Source: Pseudomonadota bacterium (GTDB lineage: Bacteria > Myxococcota_A > Polyangia > Polyangiales > Polyangiaceae). Taken from it: a DNA stretch of 22,917 bases. The stretch spans positions 1 through 22,917 of the forward strand of contig JAEWRL010000247.1 in NCBI GenBank assembly GCA_023398955.1, read 5' to 3'. Below the pieces are notes generated by a model that was given only the letters and a program-made list of their open reading frames with translations, did not search any database and was not told the origin of the DNA. Shown piece by piece: positions 1 through 7,486 of the stretch. Position numbers and translations under genes: made by a program. Each line of letters opens with the position of its first letter. The stretch's first letter is position 1.

Positions 1-245
1 AGGATCTAGGATACCAACATACCCACCACGACTCCCGCGTCAGCAAGCTCCACGCCCAACTCTGCTGACCCCACCACAACCGAATATCGTCCGTGGGGGA
101 AAGGGGGAGGTCTATCCACGGGGCCGAGCACCCCACGATAGTGGACCCCCATGCGCTCGAAAACCCCAACTCCGCCCATCCAAAGGCGCGACGGTAGCTC
201 GGCGCTTCTGCTTCGGCGCCTGGGTCCGTGGGGGTGTCGGCCTCA

Positions 246-290
246 GCATCAGTGTCGGCATCAGTGTCGGCATCAGTGTCGGCATCAGTG
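246..290. repeat. 12-base tandem repeat (gcatcagtgtcg)n
   Basis: About 3.7 direct copies of a 12-base unit, nearly perfect. Read on the minus strand the unit encodes Asp-Ala-Asp-Thr, the kind of acidic linker common in exported myxobacterial proteins. Confidence 0.85.
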
Positions 291-533
291 GCTGCGCCGT
301 TGTCCGTGACTGCGCCGTTGTCCGTGCTCGCATCGGAGTCTGAGACTGGGTCGGCATCAATGACGGTGTCGGCATGCGTGGCGGCGCCCGTGTCGTGCTA
401 TCCGCGCCGCTCCGGATCCGCGCTACGCAAGCGTCGCGTCGGCAACCTGCTCCATCGCGACACAGTCCTTTCCGACGCGGCCGCTGATACTGCTGCCGCC
501 AGAGTCAACGACCCCATTGTCAGCCGCCGCGGC

Positions 534-598
<65 letters not shown>

Positions 599-901
599 AC
601 CCAGTTACGGTCTCCGGCTCACGCCACTCTGGCCCTTGCGATTGTTAGACTCTATCAGTCCGACTCATCCTCCATTGCGCAGAGGTCGACCGCGGCGACG
701 AGGGCCTTGCGTGCCCGTTGGCGAGTGGCCGGCTTCCTCGCTGAGGGTGTGCCTGTCGCAATCCCGCTGTGCCCAATGGAGGACTCGGGTGTCAGGGGTC
801 TTGCCATCTCAACTGACGGAAGTAAGCGTTCTCAAGTAGCATCGAGCGGTGCCCTGCTGCGGCATGCTTCATGCTTTGCTGGCGTTTCACCGGAGACTGC
901 C

Positions 902-1249
902 ATGACTCGAACATCCGGCGCCACGCGCTCCAAGGTTCCCCAGACCATCCGCACTAAGATGAGTTCCATGGTGCTCGTCGCTCAAGCCCTCTTCCTGTGG
1001 GGCTGCAGTGATGGTTCGTGTACGAGGGGTGGAGTCACCTACGAAGACGGGGAATCCTGGAAGTGCGACTGCAACTATTGCCAGTGCAATGACGGGTCAG
1101 TAGTAAGCACTGCTATCGCTTGCGATTCCGGAGATCTTGGCGGGGCAGGGGGCTTCGGTCCGGGTGGAGCAGGGGGCGTCGGTCCGGGGGGGGCGGGGGG
1201 ACTGGCGGGCTCTGCGAGCGTTGTGGGTGCGAGTGGAGCGGGCGAGTGA
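902..1249 (+). CDS. Small cysteine-rich putative lipoprotein, VWC/pacifastin-like
   Basis: A 115-residue protein. An ATG at 902 follows a GGAG at 892-895, a good ribosome-site spacing; an in-frame ATG at 959 would give a tighter 16-residue signal peptide ending in the lipobox-like LWGC. The predicted lipidated Cys is residue 35 from the first start. Then comes a compact Cys-rich segment (Cys 40, 55, 57, 60, 62, 74) with the pattern C-x14-C-x-C-x2-C-x-C-x11-C and the words GGVTYEDGESW and CNYCQCNDG. This resembles von Willebrand C or pacifastin-type modules in myxobacterial exported proteins. The last 40 residues are Gly/Ala repeats. The role is unknown; by inference it is envelope-anchored and faces the periplasm or outside. 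The lipobox has an unusual Trp at -2, so lipidation is not certain. Confidence 0.6.
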   Translation: MTRTSGATRSKVPQTIRTKMSSMVLVAQALFLWGCSDGSCTRGGVTYEDGESWKCDCNYCQCNDGSVVSTAIACDSGDLGGAGGFGPGGAGGVGPGGAGGLAGSASVVGASGAGE

Positions 1250-1281
1250 GCGGCGCCTGTCGCGGAGAGGCGGGGTAAACG

Positions 1282-2271
1282 CTAGGGTGCTTCGAGCACG
1301 GAGCGGCAGAGGAAGCCGTAAAGGGTGTTGGCGCCTTCGCCCTGGATCCACTGCGCATCCCAGTGCGTCAACTGCGATACGGAGGCGTACCAGTGCACTA
1401 CGAACGTGTCCGCGGTGATGATCTCTTGGGCCGCCTGGGCTACGTCTGGACGCGCGCGGAAGTAGTGACGGGAGAGGACGGGGCCGAGGGGATAGAAGTA
1501 GCGAGGCGGGTAGCAGGTCACGTCGTGCCCCCCAGGCGCCAGGAGCTCTTGCAGCAGATGGGTCCCGAGCCGATAGCGTCGAGTTCGTTCCTGGGCTGGG
1601 AGGTGGCCGACGCGGCGTAAGGCCTCCATGGCCAGGCCATGCCCGGGGGCCATTCCCAAGACCGCGTTGTTCGCCGCTAGGGAGAACCACTTGCTGACGG
1701 AGGGTTGCCAGCGGTAGCCGTGCGGGAAGGCTGCCATGGCGGTCCTGAGAACCCCCAGCGAGGGGCCGCCGACGAGTCCGTAGAGGTCCCGGCGGCGGGC
1801 TCGGTGAACGGGCCAGAGTACCGGTTCCAGTCCGCAGAAGGCCGAGCTCTCGTGGAGGGGTGCCAGATCGCGGAGCACGAGCGTGTCGGTGTCCAGATAG
1901 ACGCCGCCGCGTGACGCGAGGATGGCGAGGCGCGCCAGGTTGGCTTGCCCGGCGCGCTCGCGGAGGCTCGCCCAGACGTCGCGGATCGCCGACTGCGGAA
2001 GATCGCCGAAGCTGCTTGCCCGTTCGAGCTCGTCTCCGAGGCGCAGGCGCTCGAGCTTGAAGCGGGGATGGGCTGCGAGGTCGGCGGTGTCGAACCCGTC
2101 GCTCGCTTCAGGTCCAATCCAGAGGTGGACCTCCGCTTCGGGACAGCGAACGAGCGCCGATCGCATCGCGACTCGAGCGAAGAAGGGAAGGCGGTCTCCA
2201 AACCAGATGTAGTGATACTGGCGAGGGATCCCGGAGCTCGGTGATCCCTGTGTCTCGGAGCGGGCGCTCAT
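1282..2271 (-). CDS. DXD-motif glycosyltransferase (Gly_transf_sug / GT32-like)
   Basis: A 329-residue cytoplasmic or membrane-associated glycosyltransferase, predicted to move a sugar from a nucleotide-sugar donor onto a growing glycan. The N-terminal IPRQYHYIWFGD (about residues 14-26) is the usual opening strand of the sugar-binding DXD family. ARLAILASRGGVYLDTDT at 113-130 holds the metal- and nucleotide-binding DTD (127-129). Near the C terminus FVVHWYASVSQLTHW resembles the closing His-Trp motif of these enzymes. It points away from the methyltransferase and flippase at 2374-4690 across a 102-base shared upstream gap, which suggests a surface-polysaccharide cluster. The start at 2271 has no strong ribosome site; it is the first ATG before the conserved domain. 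Donor and acceptor cannot be read from the sequence. Confidence 0.85.
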   Translation of the reverse strand: MSARSETQGSPSSGIPRQYHYIWFGDRLPFFARVAMRSALVRCPEAEVHLWIGPEASDGFDTADLAAHPRFKLERLRLGDELERASSFGDLPQSAIRDVWASLRERAGQANLARLAILASRGGVYLDTDTLVLRDLAPLHESSAFCGLEPVLWPVHRARRRDLYGLVGGPSLGVLRTAMAAFPHGYRWQPSVSKWFSLAANNAVLGMAPGHGLAMEALRRVGHLPAQERTRRYRLGTHLLQELLAPGGHDVTCYPPRYFYPLGPVLSRHYFRARPDVAQAAQEIITADTFVVHWYASVSQLTHWDAQWIQGEGANTLYGFLCRSVLEAP

Positions 2272-2339
2272 GGCGGGACGCTATCAGCTCTTGGGGCGCC
2301 GAGCGAACTCGCTGACGGGGGCGGGCACGGGGCCTCAGC

Positions 2340-2368
2340 TTGACAGCTGGCCAGTTCCCCACTAGCAA
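2340..2368 (+). promoter_or_regulatory. Possible sigma-70-type promoter for the methyltransferase
   Basis: A perfect TTGACA at 2340-2345, then 17 bases, then TAGCAA at 2363-2368 (3 of 6 matches to the -10 consensus). It would place transcription start almost at the ATG at 2374, so either the transcript is nearly leaderless or this is a chance match. Base composition is unusually AT-rich here for the window. Confidence 0.3.
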
Positions 2369-2373
2369 GCGGC

Positions 2374-3186
2374 ATGCTCCTCGCGCTCCTCTGCGCTGTT
2401 CTCTTGCTCCAGGGGCTAGCCCTCTACCTGGATGTGCATCATACGGCGCTCACCCGCGACCGTATCAAAGCGGCGGGGCGGCGTGACGAGGCCTGGCGGA
2501 ACCTCTTCGGGACCCTTCAGTTCAGGGCGCCCCTGCCCGTGATCACCGACTACACGGCGTCTCCCGAGCTGATGGTGCTCGTCGTCAATCTGATTGCCGA
2601 GCGCAAGCCGCGGCGGGTTCTCGAGCTCGGGAGCGGGCTATCGACGGTCGTCGCGGGGTACGCGCTGGAGCGTTTCGTCGGTGCGGATGCCCGGCTGCTC
2701 AGCGTGGACCACGAGGCTGTGTTCGCCGAGCAGAGCGCGGCGCTCGTTCGGCGCCACGGGCTGGAAGGGGTGACGGTTCGGCATGCGCCCCTCCAGTCCG
2801 TGAACACGCCTCACGGCGCGATTCGGTGGTATAGCAGGGCGGCCCTCGACCTGGATGGCCTGGCCCCGGATAGCCCAGACCGGGATGCCGTCGGCCCGGA
2901 TGCCGTCCGCGCGGATGCCGTCGGCCCGGATGCCCTCGACCTGCTGATCGTCGACGGGCCCCCCGGGAAGGACCAACGGATGGCACGGTATCCAGCCCTC
3001 CAGGAGCTGTTGCCGCGGCTGAGGCCGGGCTCCATCGTCGTGTTGGACGACGCGCGCCGGCCTGATGAACGTCGCGCGGCCGAGGAGTGGAGTGCTCAGC
3101 TTGGGACCGAGCTCGAGTTCTGGGACGTGGGCAAGGGGGTCGCTCTCCTTCGGGTTCCCGAGAAGGCCGCTGTAGCGGCGGAGTGA
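2374..3186 (+). CDS. Membrane-anchored SAM-dependent methyltransferase
   Basis: A 270-residue class I methyltransferase. The first 20 residues are a hydrophobic segment, probably a single membrane anchor. The Rossmann core follows: RVLELGSGLST (81-91) is the SAM-binding motif I, LLSVDHE (108-114) ends strand 2 with its acidic ribose ligand, and LLIVDGPPG (190-198) is the motif IV region typical of Methyltransf_24 or TylF-like enzymes. SIVVLDDARR (220-229) is motif V. Between residues 171 and 190 sits a five-residue repeat (DAVGP/DAVRA) from a 15-base tandem duplication, probably in a surface loop. The gene ends 19 bases before the flippase, so the two are likely co-transcribed. By context it may methylate a glycan or lipid-linked intermediate; the substrate is unknown. 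Confidence 0.8.
   Translation: MLLALLCAVLLLQGLALYLDVHHTALTRDRIKAAGRRDEAWRNLFGTLQFRAPLPVITDYTASPELMVLVVNLIAERKPRRVLELGSGLSTVVAGYALERFVGADARLLSVDHEAVFAEQSAALVRRHGLEGVTVRHAPLQSVNTPHGAIRWYSRAALDLDGLAPDSPDRDAVGPDAVRADAVGPDALDLLIVDGPPGKDQRMARYPALQELLPRLRPGSIVVLDDARRPDERRAAEEWSAQLGTELEFWDVGKGVALLRVPEKAAVAAE
2884..2943 (+). repeat. 15-base in-frame tandem repeat in the methyltransferase gene
   Basis: Three copies plus a partial fourth of gatgccgtcggcccg with a few substitutions, encoding DAVGP-type pentapeptides. The repeat keeps the frame and lies just before the conserved VDGPPG motif. Confidence 0.8.
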
Positions 3187-3205
3187 TGGTTCTGCTCGAG
3201 CCGCG

Positions 3206-4690
3206 ATGAAGGACCCACGCCAACACCTTAGATCCGGGATGTTCTGGCTGGGTTCGGCCAACCTCATCGCCCAGGTGCTCGACGTCGTCAGCCTGATAGC
3301 CATCCTGGCCTACCTCACCGAAGGGGACATCGGCCTGGCCACCCTCTCGTGGTCTCTGGCGGTGGTGCTGGAGGCCTTCAATGGCATGGGCATTGGGGCG
3401 AGCCTGCTGCAATCCCCGCGCATCGATCGCGACGAACTCGACTCTATCTTCTGGTACGCCACGCTCCTGAGCTGCCTGCTGTGCGTTCTCATGGCGCTCG
3501 GGGCCCCTTGGATAGCGGACTACTACGACTCGCCACAGCTGACGTCGATGATTATCGTCTCGGCGCTGAAGCTGCCCATCGTCAGCGCGGCGCTGGTCCC
3601 CCTTCAGTTGCTCAACCGCAGCCTGCGGTTCAAGGACATCGGCGTGATCCAGACGTCCTCGACCCTGCTGTCTTCAATCGTGAAGATAGTCCTGGCGGCG
3701 TCGGGTATGGGCGCGTGGGCCCTCGTTATCGCAAACACCGCTCACGGCGCGTTCACGCTCGTCGGCGCCCTCCTCCGCCAGCCATTCTTGCCGCGCCTCT
3801 ACTTCTCGTGGACGCGGCTCAAGAAGCACGCAATCTTCGGGTACAAAGTGGCAGCGTCGGGTATATTGACCCAGTCCTACCGCAATGCCGACTTCCTCAT
3901 CGTCGGCAAGGTGTTCGGAACCGGCGTGCTCGGCCTCTATCGAGTGGCCTTCGACATTGCCATGACGCCCGCGCTCACGGTGCTCACCCCCGTCAATCGC
4001 ACGGCATTCCCTGTCTTCTCGCGCTTGCAGGAGGATCGAGCTGGCCTTGCCCGCGCGTTCACTTGGATGCAGCAGAGTCTCGCGTACTTGGCCGTACCCG
4101 TAGCCATCTTCTTGACGTTCGCTGGTCGCGACATCCTCGGGCTCTTCCACGAGGGCCGCTGGGTTCCGGTCGCGCCGGTGTTGGCCGTGCTGGCGTGGGC
4201 GGCCGTGCCGAGGTGCCTCGGACATGTCTTCCCGGAGCTCTTCAAGGCCGTCGCGCGCCCGGGTCTCGCGTTCCAGTATGCGGTGCTGACCCTCGTGGTG
4301 CTCGTTGGCGGCATCCTGGCGGTCGTTGGCCTTTTCGGCGCTTCCTATGGCCTCATGCCCATCGCCCTCGTCTGGCTCGTCGCTTACTTGCTCATCGTTC
4401 TGGTCCTGTTGGCTCTCACCACTCGCTTGGTTCCATTGACCGTTTCCGAGTATTTCAAGGCCTTCCAGCACCCAGTGCAAGCGGGTGCTGCTTGTCTGGT
4501 GGTTGCGGCCTTGCTCAGCTGGGCCCGCAGCGCTCTGCCCGACAGCCCCTGGGTGGTGTGGCCGTATCTCCTTGTGCTGGCCGCTGGCATCCTCGGAGCC
4601 GTCTGGATCTACTTGCGTGCGGTTCTGGGGCTGGGGTTGGCAGACTTGCTCGGTCGGCGTGCTTCGCGCGCTGCAGGCGAGGAGCGCTGA
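3206..4690 (+). CDS. Wzx-type polysaccharide flippase / O-antigen exporter
   Basis: A 494-residue integral membrane protein with about a dozen or more hydrophobic segments, matching the polysaccharide biosynthesis/MATE-like flippase family that moves undecaprenyl-linked glycans across the inner membrane. Family features are the amphipathic N terminus leading into GMFWLGSANLIAQ, the GIGASLLQSP segment after the second membrane span, the PLQLLNRSLRFKDI segment, and NADFLIVGKVFGTGVLGLYRVA near residues 228-250, a conserved stretch of the RfbX/Wzx group. It follows the methyltransferase by 19 bases and probably shares its transcript. The 3' end overlaps the first copy of a 34-base direct repeat, so the last residues (RRASRAAGEER) may be repeat-derived. 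Confidence 0.88.
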   Translation: MKDPRQHLRSGMFWLGSANLIAQVLDVVSLIAILAYLTEGDIGLATLSWSLAVVLEAFNGMGIGASLLQSPRIDRDELDSIFWYATLLSCLLCVLMALGAPWIADYYDSPQLTSMIIVSALKLPIVSAALVPLQLLNRSLRFKDIGVIQTSSTLLSSIVKIVLAASGMGAWALVIANTAHGAFTLVGALLRQPFLPRLYFSWTRLKKHAIFGYKVAASGILTQSYRNADFLIVGKVFGTGVLGLYRVAFDIAMTPALTVLTPVNRTAFPVFSRLQEDRAGLARAFTWMQQSLAYLAVPVAIFLTFAGRDILGLFHEGRWVPVAPVLAVLAWAAVPRCLGHVFPELFKAVARPGLAFQYAVLTLVVLVGGILAVVGLFGASYGLMPIALVWLVAYLLIVLVLLALTTRLVPLTVSEYFKAFQHPVQAGAACLVVAALLSWARSALPDSPWVVWPYLLVLAAGILGAVWIYLRAVLGLGLADLLGRRASRAAGEER

Positions 4691-4742
4691 AGGAATCACG
4701 GTGCTTGTGGCGTGCTTCGCGCGCTGCAGGCGAGGAGCGCTG
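4656..4742. repeat. 34-base direct repeat at the 3' end of the flippase gene
   Basis: Copies at 4656-4689 and 4709-4742 are identical over 34 bases, with a 53-base period. The first ends the flippase coding sequence; its stop codon begins within the last bases. Each copy contains GCGCT-10 bases-AGCGC, a short GC hairpin, so the pair could contribute to transcript ending or processing, though there is no T tract. Confidence 0.85.
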
Positions 4743-4805
4743 GAGGGACGCGCAGTACCGAGCTTCCTGCGCCCGGTCGCGTGTGATGCGAATCGGGACG
4801 TGCAG

Positions 4806-4834
4806 TTGGCCCACGCGGCCGTTGTGATTACACT
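4806..4834 (+). promoter_or_regulatory. Possible promoter for lon
   Basis: TTGGCC at 4806-4811, a 17-base spacer, and TACACT at 4829-4834; each box matches 4 of 6 consensus bases. The -10 box lies 11 bases before the lon ATG, implying a very short leader. Alternative sigma factors, including heat-shock forms, cannot be excluded. Confidence 0.25.
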
Positions 4835-4845
4835 GCCGGGCCGAG

Positions 4846-7278
4846 ATGTCGAATCCTGCAAATCCCACGAGTGGAAGCCAGGAATCCGCCAGTTCGGATT
4901 CGCAGCTGGTGATCGCGAACCAAGTCTTTCCGCCCAGTCTTCCCATCATCCCGCTGCCCGTACGCCCCATCTTTCCGCGCATGGTGCTGCCGCTGCAGGT
5001 CGAGGCGGGCCGCGTCCGCAAGCTGGTGGAGGACATGCGGGAGAGGAGCTCGAACCTCGTTGGCTTGGTGTTGTCGAGGAGTCACGGTGACTCGATGTCC
5101 AGCGCCGAGGCCGCCGCCGCGGACGACGACGAGCTCTACGCCGTAGGGGTCGTCGCTCAAATCCTGAAGGCGCAACTCGATCAGACGACGGGGCACATCC
5201 ACCTCGTCCTGGGCGGCATGGAACGCTTCCGGGTGCGGCAGATCGTCGGCCGGGACCCGTACCTCATCGCGGAGGTCGAGTACCTCTACGAGAAGCCGAC
5301 AAAGGTCGATGAGTCGCTCAAGGCCCACTCCCTGGCCGTGGTGAACCTCATTCGGGATCTCGTCAAGCTGAACCCCTTGTTCAAGGAGGAGCTCAACCTG
5401 CTCATCGGGCAGAGCAACCTGGAGGAGCCGGGGCGCCTCGCCGACATGGCGGCGTTCCTCACAAGCTCTGGCGGTGCGGAGCTCCAGGACGTCTTGGAGA
5501 CCCTGGACGCGCGCGCCAGGCTCGAGAAGGTCCTGCTGCTCCTCAATAAGGAGCTCGACATCTCGAGGCTCCAAACGAAGATCCGTCAGGAGATCGAGGA
5601 GCGCGTCACCAAGCAGCAGCGGGAGCACTTCTTGCGTGAGCAGCTCAAGGCCATCAAGCGTGAGCTCGGGCTGGAGAAGGACGACAAAGCGGAGGAGATT
5701 GAGCGCTTTCGGAAGCGTCTGGAGGGGCAGGAGCTGCCAGCGGAGGCCAAGGAGCGCATCGACGACGAGCTCACAAAGCTCTCGATGCTGGAGACGGCGT
5801 CCCCCGAGTTCAACGTCACTCGCAACTACATCGACTGGTTGACGGCGCTCCCCTGGGACATAGAGAGGAAGGACCCTGTCCGTCTCGAGGAGGCGCGCCA
5901 CGTGCTGGCGGAGCACCACCACGGCCTGGAGGACGTCAAGGAGCGCATCCTCGAGTTCATCGCGGCGGGCATCCTGCGCGGAGACTTCGCGGGCTCCATC
6001 ATCTGTCTCGTAGGGCCACCCGGTGTCGGCAAGACATCCATCGGTCGCAGCATCGCCGAGGCCCTGAAGCGCGAGTTCTATCGCTTCTCCCTGGGCGGCA
6101 TGCGCGACGAAGCCGAGATCAAGGGCCACCGCCGAACCTACATCGGGGCGATGCCGGGCAAGTTCATCCAGGCCATGCGGGTCTGTCGCTCGCGCAACCC
6201 GCTCATCATGCTCGATGAGATCGACAAGCTTGGCGCAAGCTACCAGGGGGATCCTGCGTCGGCCCTCCTGGAGGTGCTCGACCCAGCGCAGAACCGCGAT
6301 TTCCTCGACCACTACCTGGACGTGCGCTTCGACCTCTCCCGGGTTCTCTTCGTGTGCACGGCAAACCAGCTGGACACCATCCCTGGGCCGCTCCTCGACA
6401 GGATGGAGATCATCAAGCTGAGCGGCTACCTGGTGGAGGAGAAGCTGATGATAGCGCGGCGCTTCATCCTGCCCAGGGAGCTCGAGGTGCACCACCTGAC
6501 GCGCGAGCAGCTCAGCATCTCGCTACCCGCCCTGCGCTTCGTCATCGAGGGCTACGCCCGGGACGCTGGCGTGCGGCGTTTGGAGCAGCTCATCAAGAAG
6601 CTCGTGCGCAAGGCTGCCGTGCGCATCGTCGAGTACGGCGAGACGGGCTTGAAGGTGGGCCCCAAGGAGGTCGAGGCATGGCTCGGGCGCCGCGTCTTCA
6701 GTGAGGAACGGCTGCACGCGCGGCCCCTGCCCGGCGTGGTCACGGGCCTGGCATGGACAAGCATGGGCGGCGACACCCTTGTCGTCGAGGCAACGGCGGT
6801 GAAGTCGAAGAGCCCGGGTCTCAAACAGACGGGGCAGCTCGGCAAGGTCATGGTGGAGTCCTCCGAGATCGCTTACACCTATGCGCGCCAAGCGGCAGAG
6901 AGCGACCCCGACTGCGCCCGGTTCTTCGATGAGCACCTGATCCACCTGCACGTCCCTGCAGGCGCGACGCCGAAGGATGGCCCGTCAGCGGGGGCAACCA
7001 TTGCCTTGGCTCTCTACACCCTGGCCCGCAACGTTACAGTACGTCCGAGGCTGGCCATGACCGGCGAGCTCGAGCTCAAGGGGCGGGTGCTGCCGGTGGG
7101 TGGTATTCGGGAGAAGCTTGTCGCCGCCAAGCGCGCGCGTATAAAGCATGTCATTTTGCCCGCCGACAACCGGGCAGAGTGCGAGGAGCTCCCGGAGTAC
7201 GTGAAGGTGGGCCTGGTGGTCCACTTCGTTTCTAGCTTCGAGGAAGTGCTCGCCGCGAGCCTCCCCAAGCCTTCGTGA
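4846..7278 (+). CDS. ATP-dependent Lon protease
   Basis: A complete 810-residue cytoplasmic Lon (family S16), which unfolds and degrades damaged and regulatory proteins. The N-terminal substrate-recognition domain runs from about residue 33 (PIIPLPVRPIFPRMVLPL) to about 240, followed by the helical linker and the AAA+ module. Walker A is GPPGVGKT (390-397) and Walker B LIMLDEID (D457, E458). The protease domain has GATPKDGPSAGATIAL with catalytic Ser714, and VGGIREKLVAAKRA with Lys757. The 43-residue spacing of the dyad equals that of E. coli Lon. Length and motifs are normal, so it should be active. No good ribosome site precedes the ATG; it was chosen because the conserved N domain begins shortly after. 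It sits between polysaccharide genes and a probable defence operon, with no sign of co-transcription with either. Confidence 0.97.
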   Translation: MSNPANPTSGSQESASSDSQLVIANQVFPPSLPIIPLPVRPIFPRMVLPLQVEAGRVRKLVEDMRERSSNLVGLVLSRSHGDSMSSAEAAAADDDELYAVGVVAQILKAQLDQTTGHIHLVLGGMERFRVRQIVGRDPYLIAEVEYLYEKPTKVDESLKAHSLAVVNLIRDLVKLNPLFKEELNLLIGQSNLEEPGRLADMAAFLTSSGGAELQDVLETLDARARLEKVLLLLNKELDISRLQTKIRQEIEERVTKQQREHFLREQLKAIKRELGLEKDDKAEEIERFRKRLEGQELPAEAKERIDDELTKLSMLETASPEFNVTRNYIDWLTALPWDIERKDPVRLEEARHVLAEHHHGLEDVKERILEFIAAGILRGDFAGSIICLVGPPGVGKTSIGRSIAEALKREFYRFSLGGMRDEAEIKGHRRTYIGAMPGKFIQAMRVCRSRNPLIMLDEIDKLGASYQGDPASALLEVLDPAQNRDFLDHYLDVRFDLSRVLFVCTANQLDTIPGPLLDRMEIIKLSGYLVEEKLMIARRFILPRELEVHHLTREQLSISLPALRFVIEGYARDAGVRRLEQLIKKLVRKAAVRIVEYGETGLKVGPKEVEAWLGRRVFSEERLHARPLPGVVTGLAWTSMGGDTLVVEATAVKSKSPGLKQTGQLGKVMVESSEIAYTYARQAAESDPDCARFFDEHLIHLHVPAGATPKDGPSAGATIALALYTLARNVTVRPRLAMTGELELKGRVLPVGGIREKLVAAKRARIKHVILPADNRAECEELPEYVKVGLVVHFVSSFEEVLAASLPKPS

Positions 7279-7344
7279 GCACTTGCCTTGGTGAGCACTG
7301 CCTTGGTGAGCACTGCCTTGGTGAGCACTTGCCTTGGTGAGCAG
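7275..7344. repeat. 15/16-base tandem repeat after lon
   Basis: Four copies plus a partial fifth of gtgagcac(t)tgccttg, starting inside the last codons of lon. Units are 15 or 16 bases by loss of one t. There are no spacers, so this is not a CRISPR array. The remaining 140 bases to 7486 show no other clear element. Confidence 0.88.
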
Positions 7345-7486
7345 GGAGTCGTTCTGCAGCCTCAGCGTGTTGCGTCCGTTGAGGCTGTAGCATCCTCTCA
7401 GGGAGTATCAGCGGAAGCGACAGATTGTTGACGAGGAAGGTGGAGTAACCTACCAAGATCGTTACAGTTCTCGGTGTTTACGGGGA

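Noticed and set aside
3349..4827. Plus-strand 492-codon frame overlapping the flippase
   Set aside because: Arg/Pro-rich shifted frame of the flippase gene, without membrane segments or family signature.
4828..6495. Long minus-strand frame (555 codons) across lon
   Set aside because: It is antisense to conserved Lon motifs; GC-rich third positions create such frames.
7275..7344. CRISPR array after lon
   Set aside because: Units of 15-16 bases with no spacers; a simple tandem repeat.
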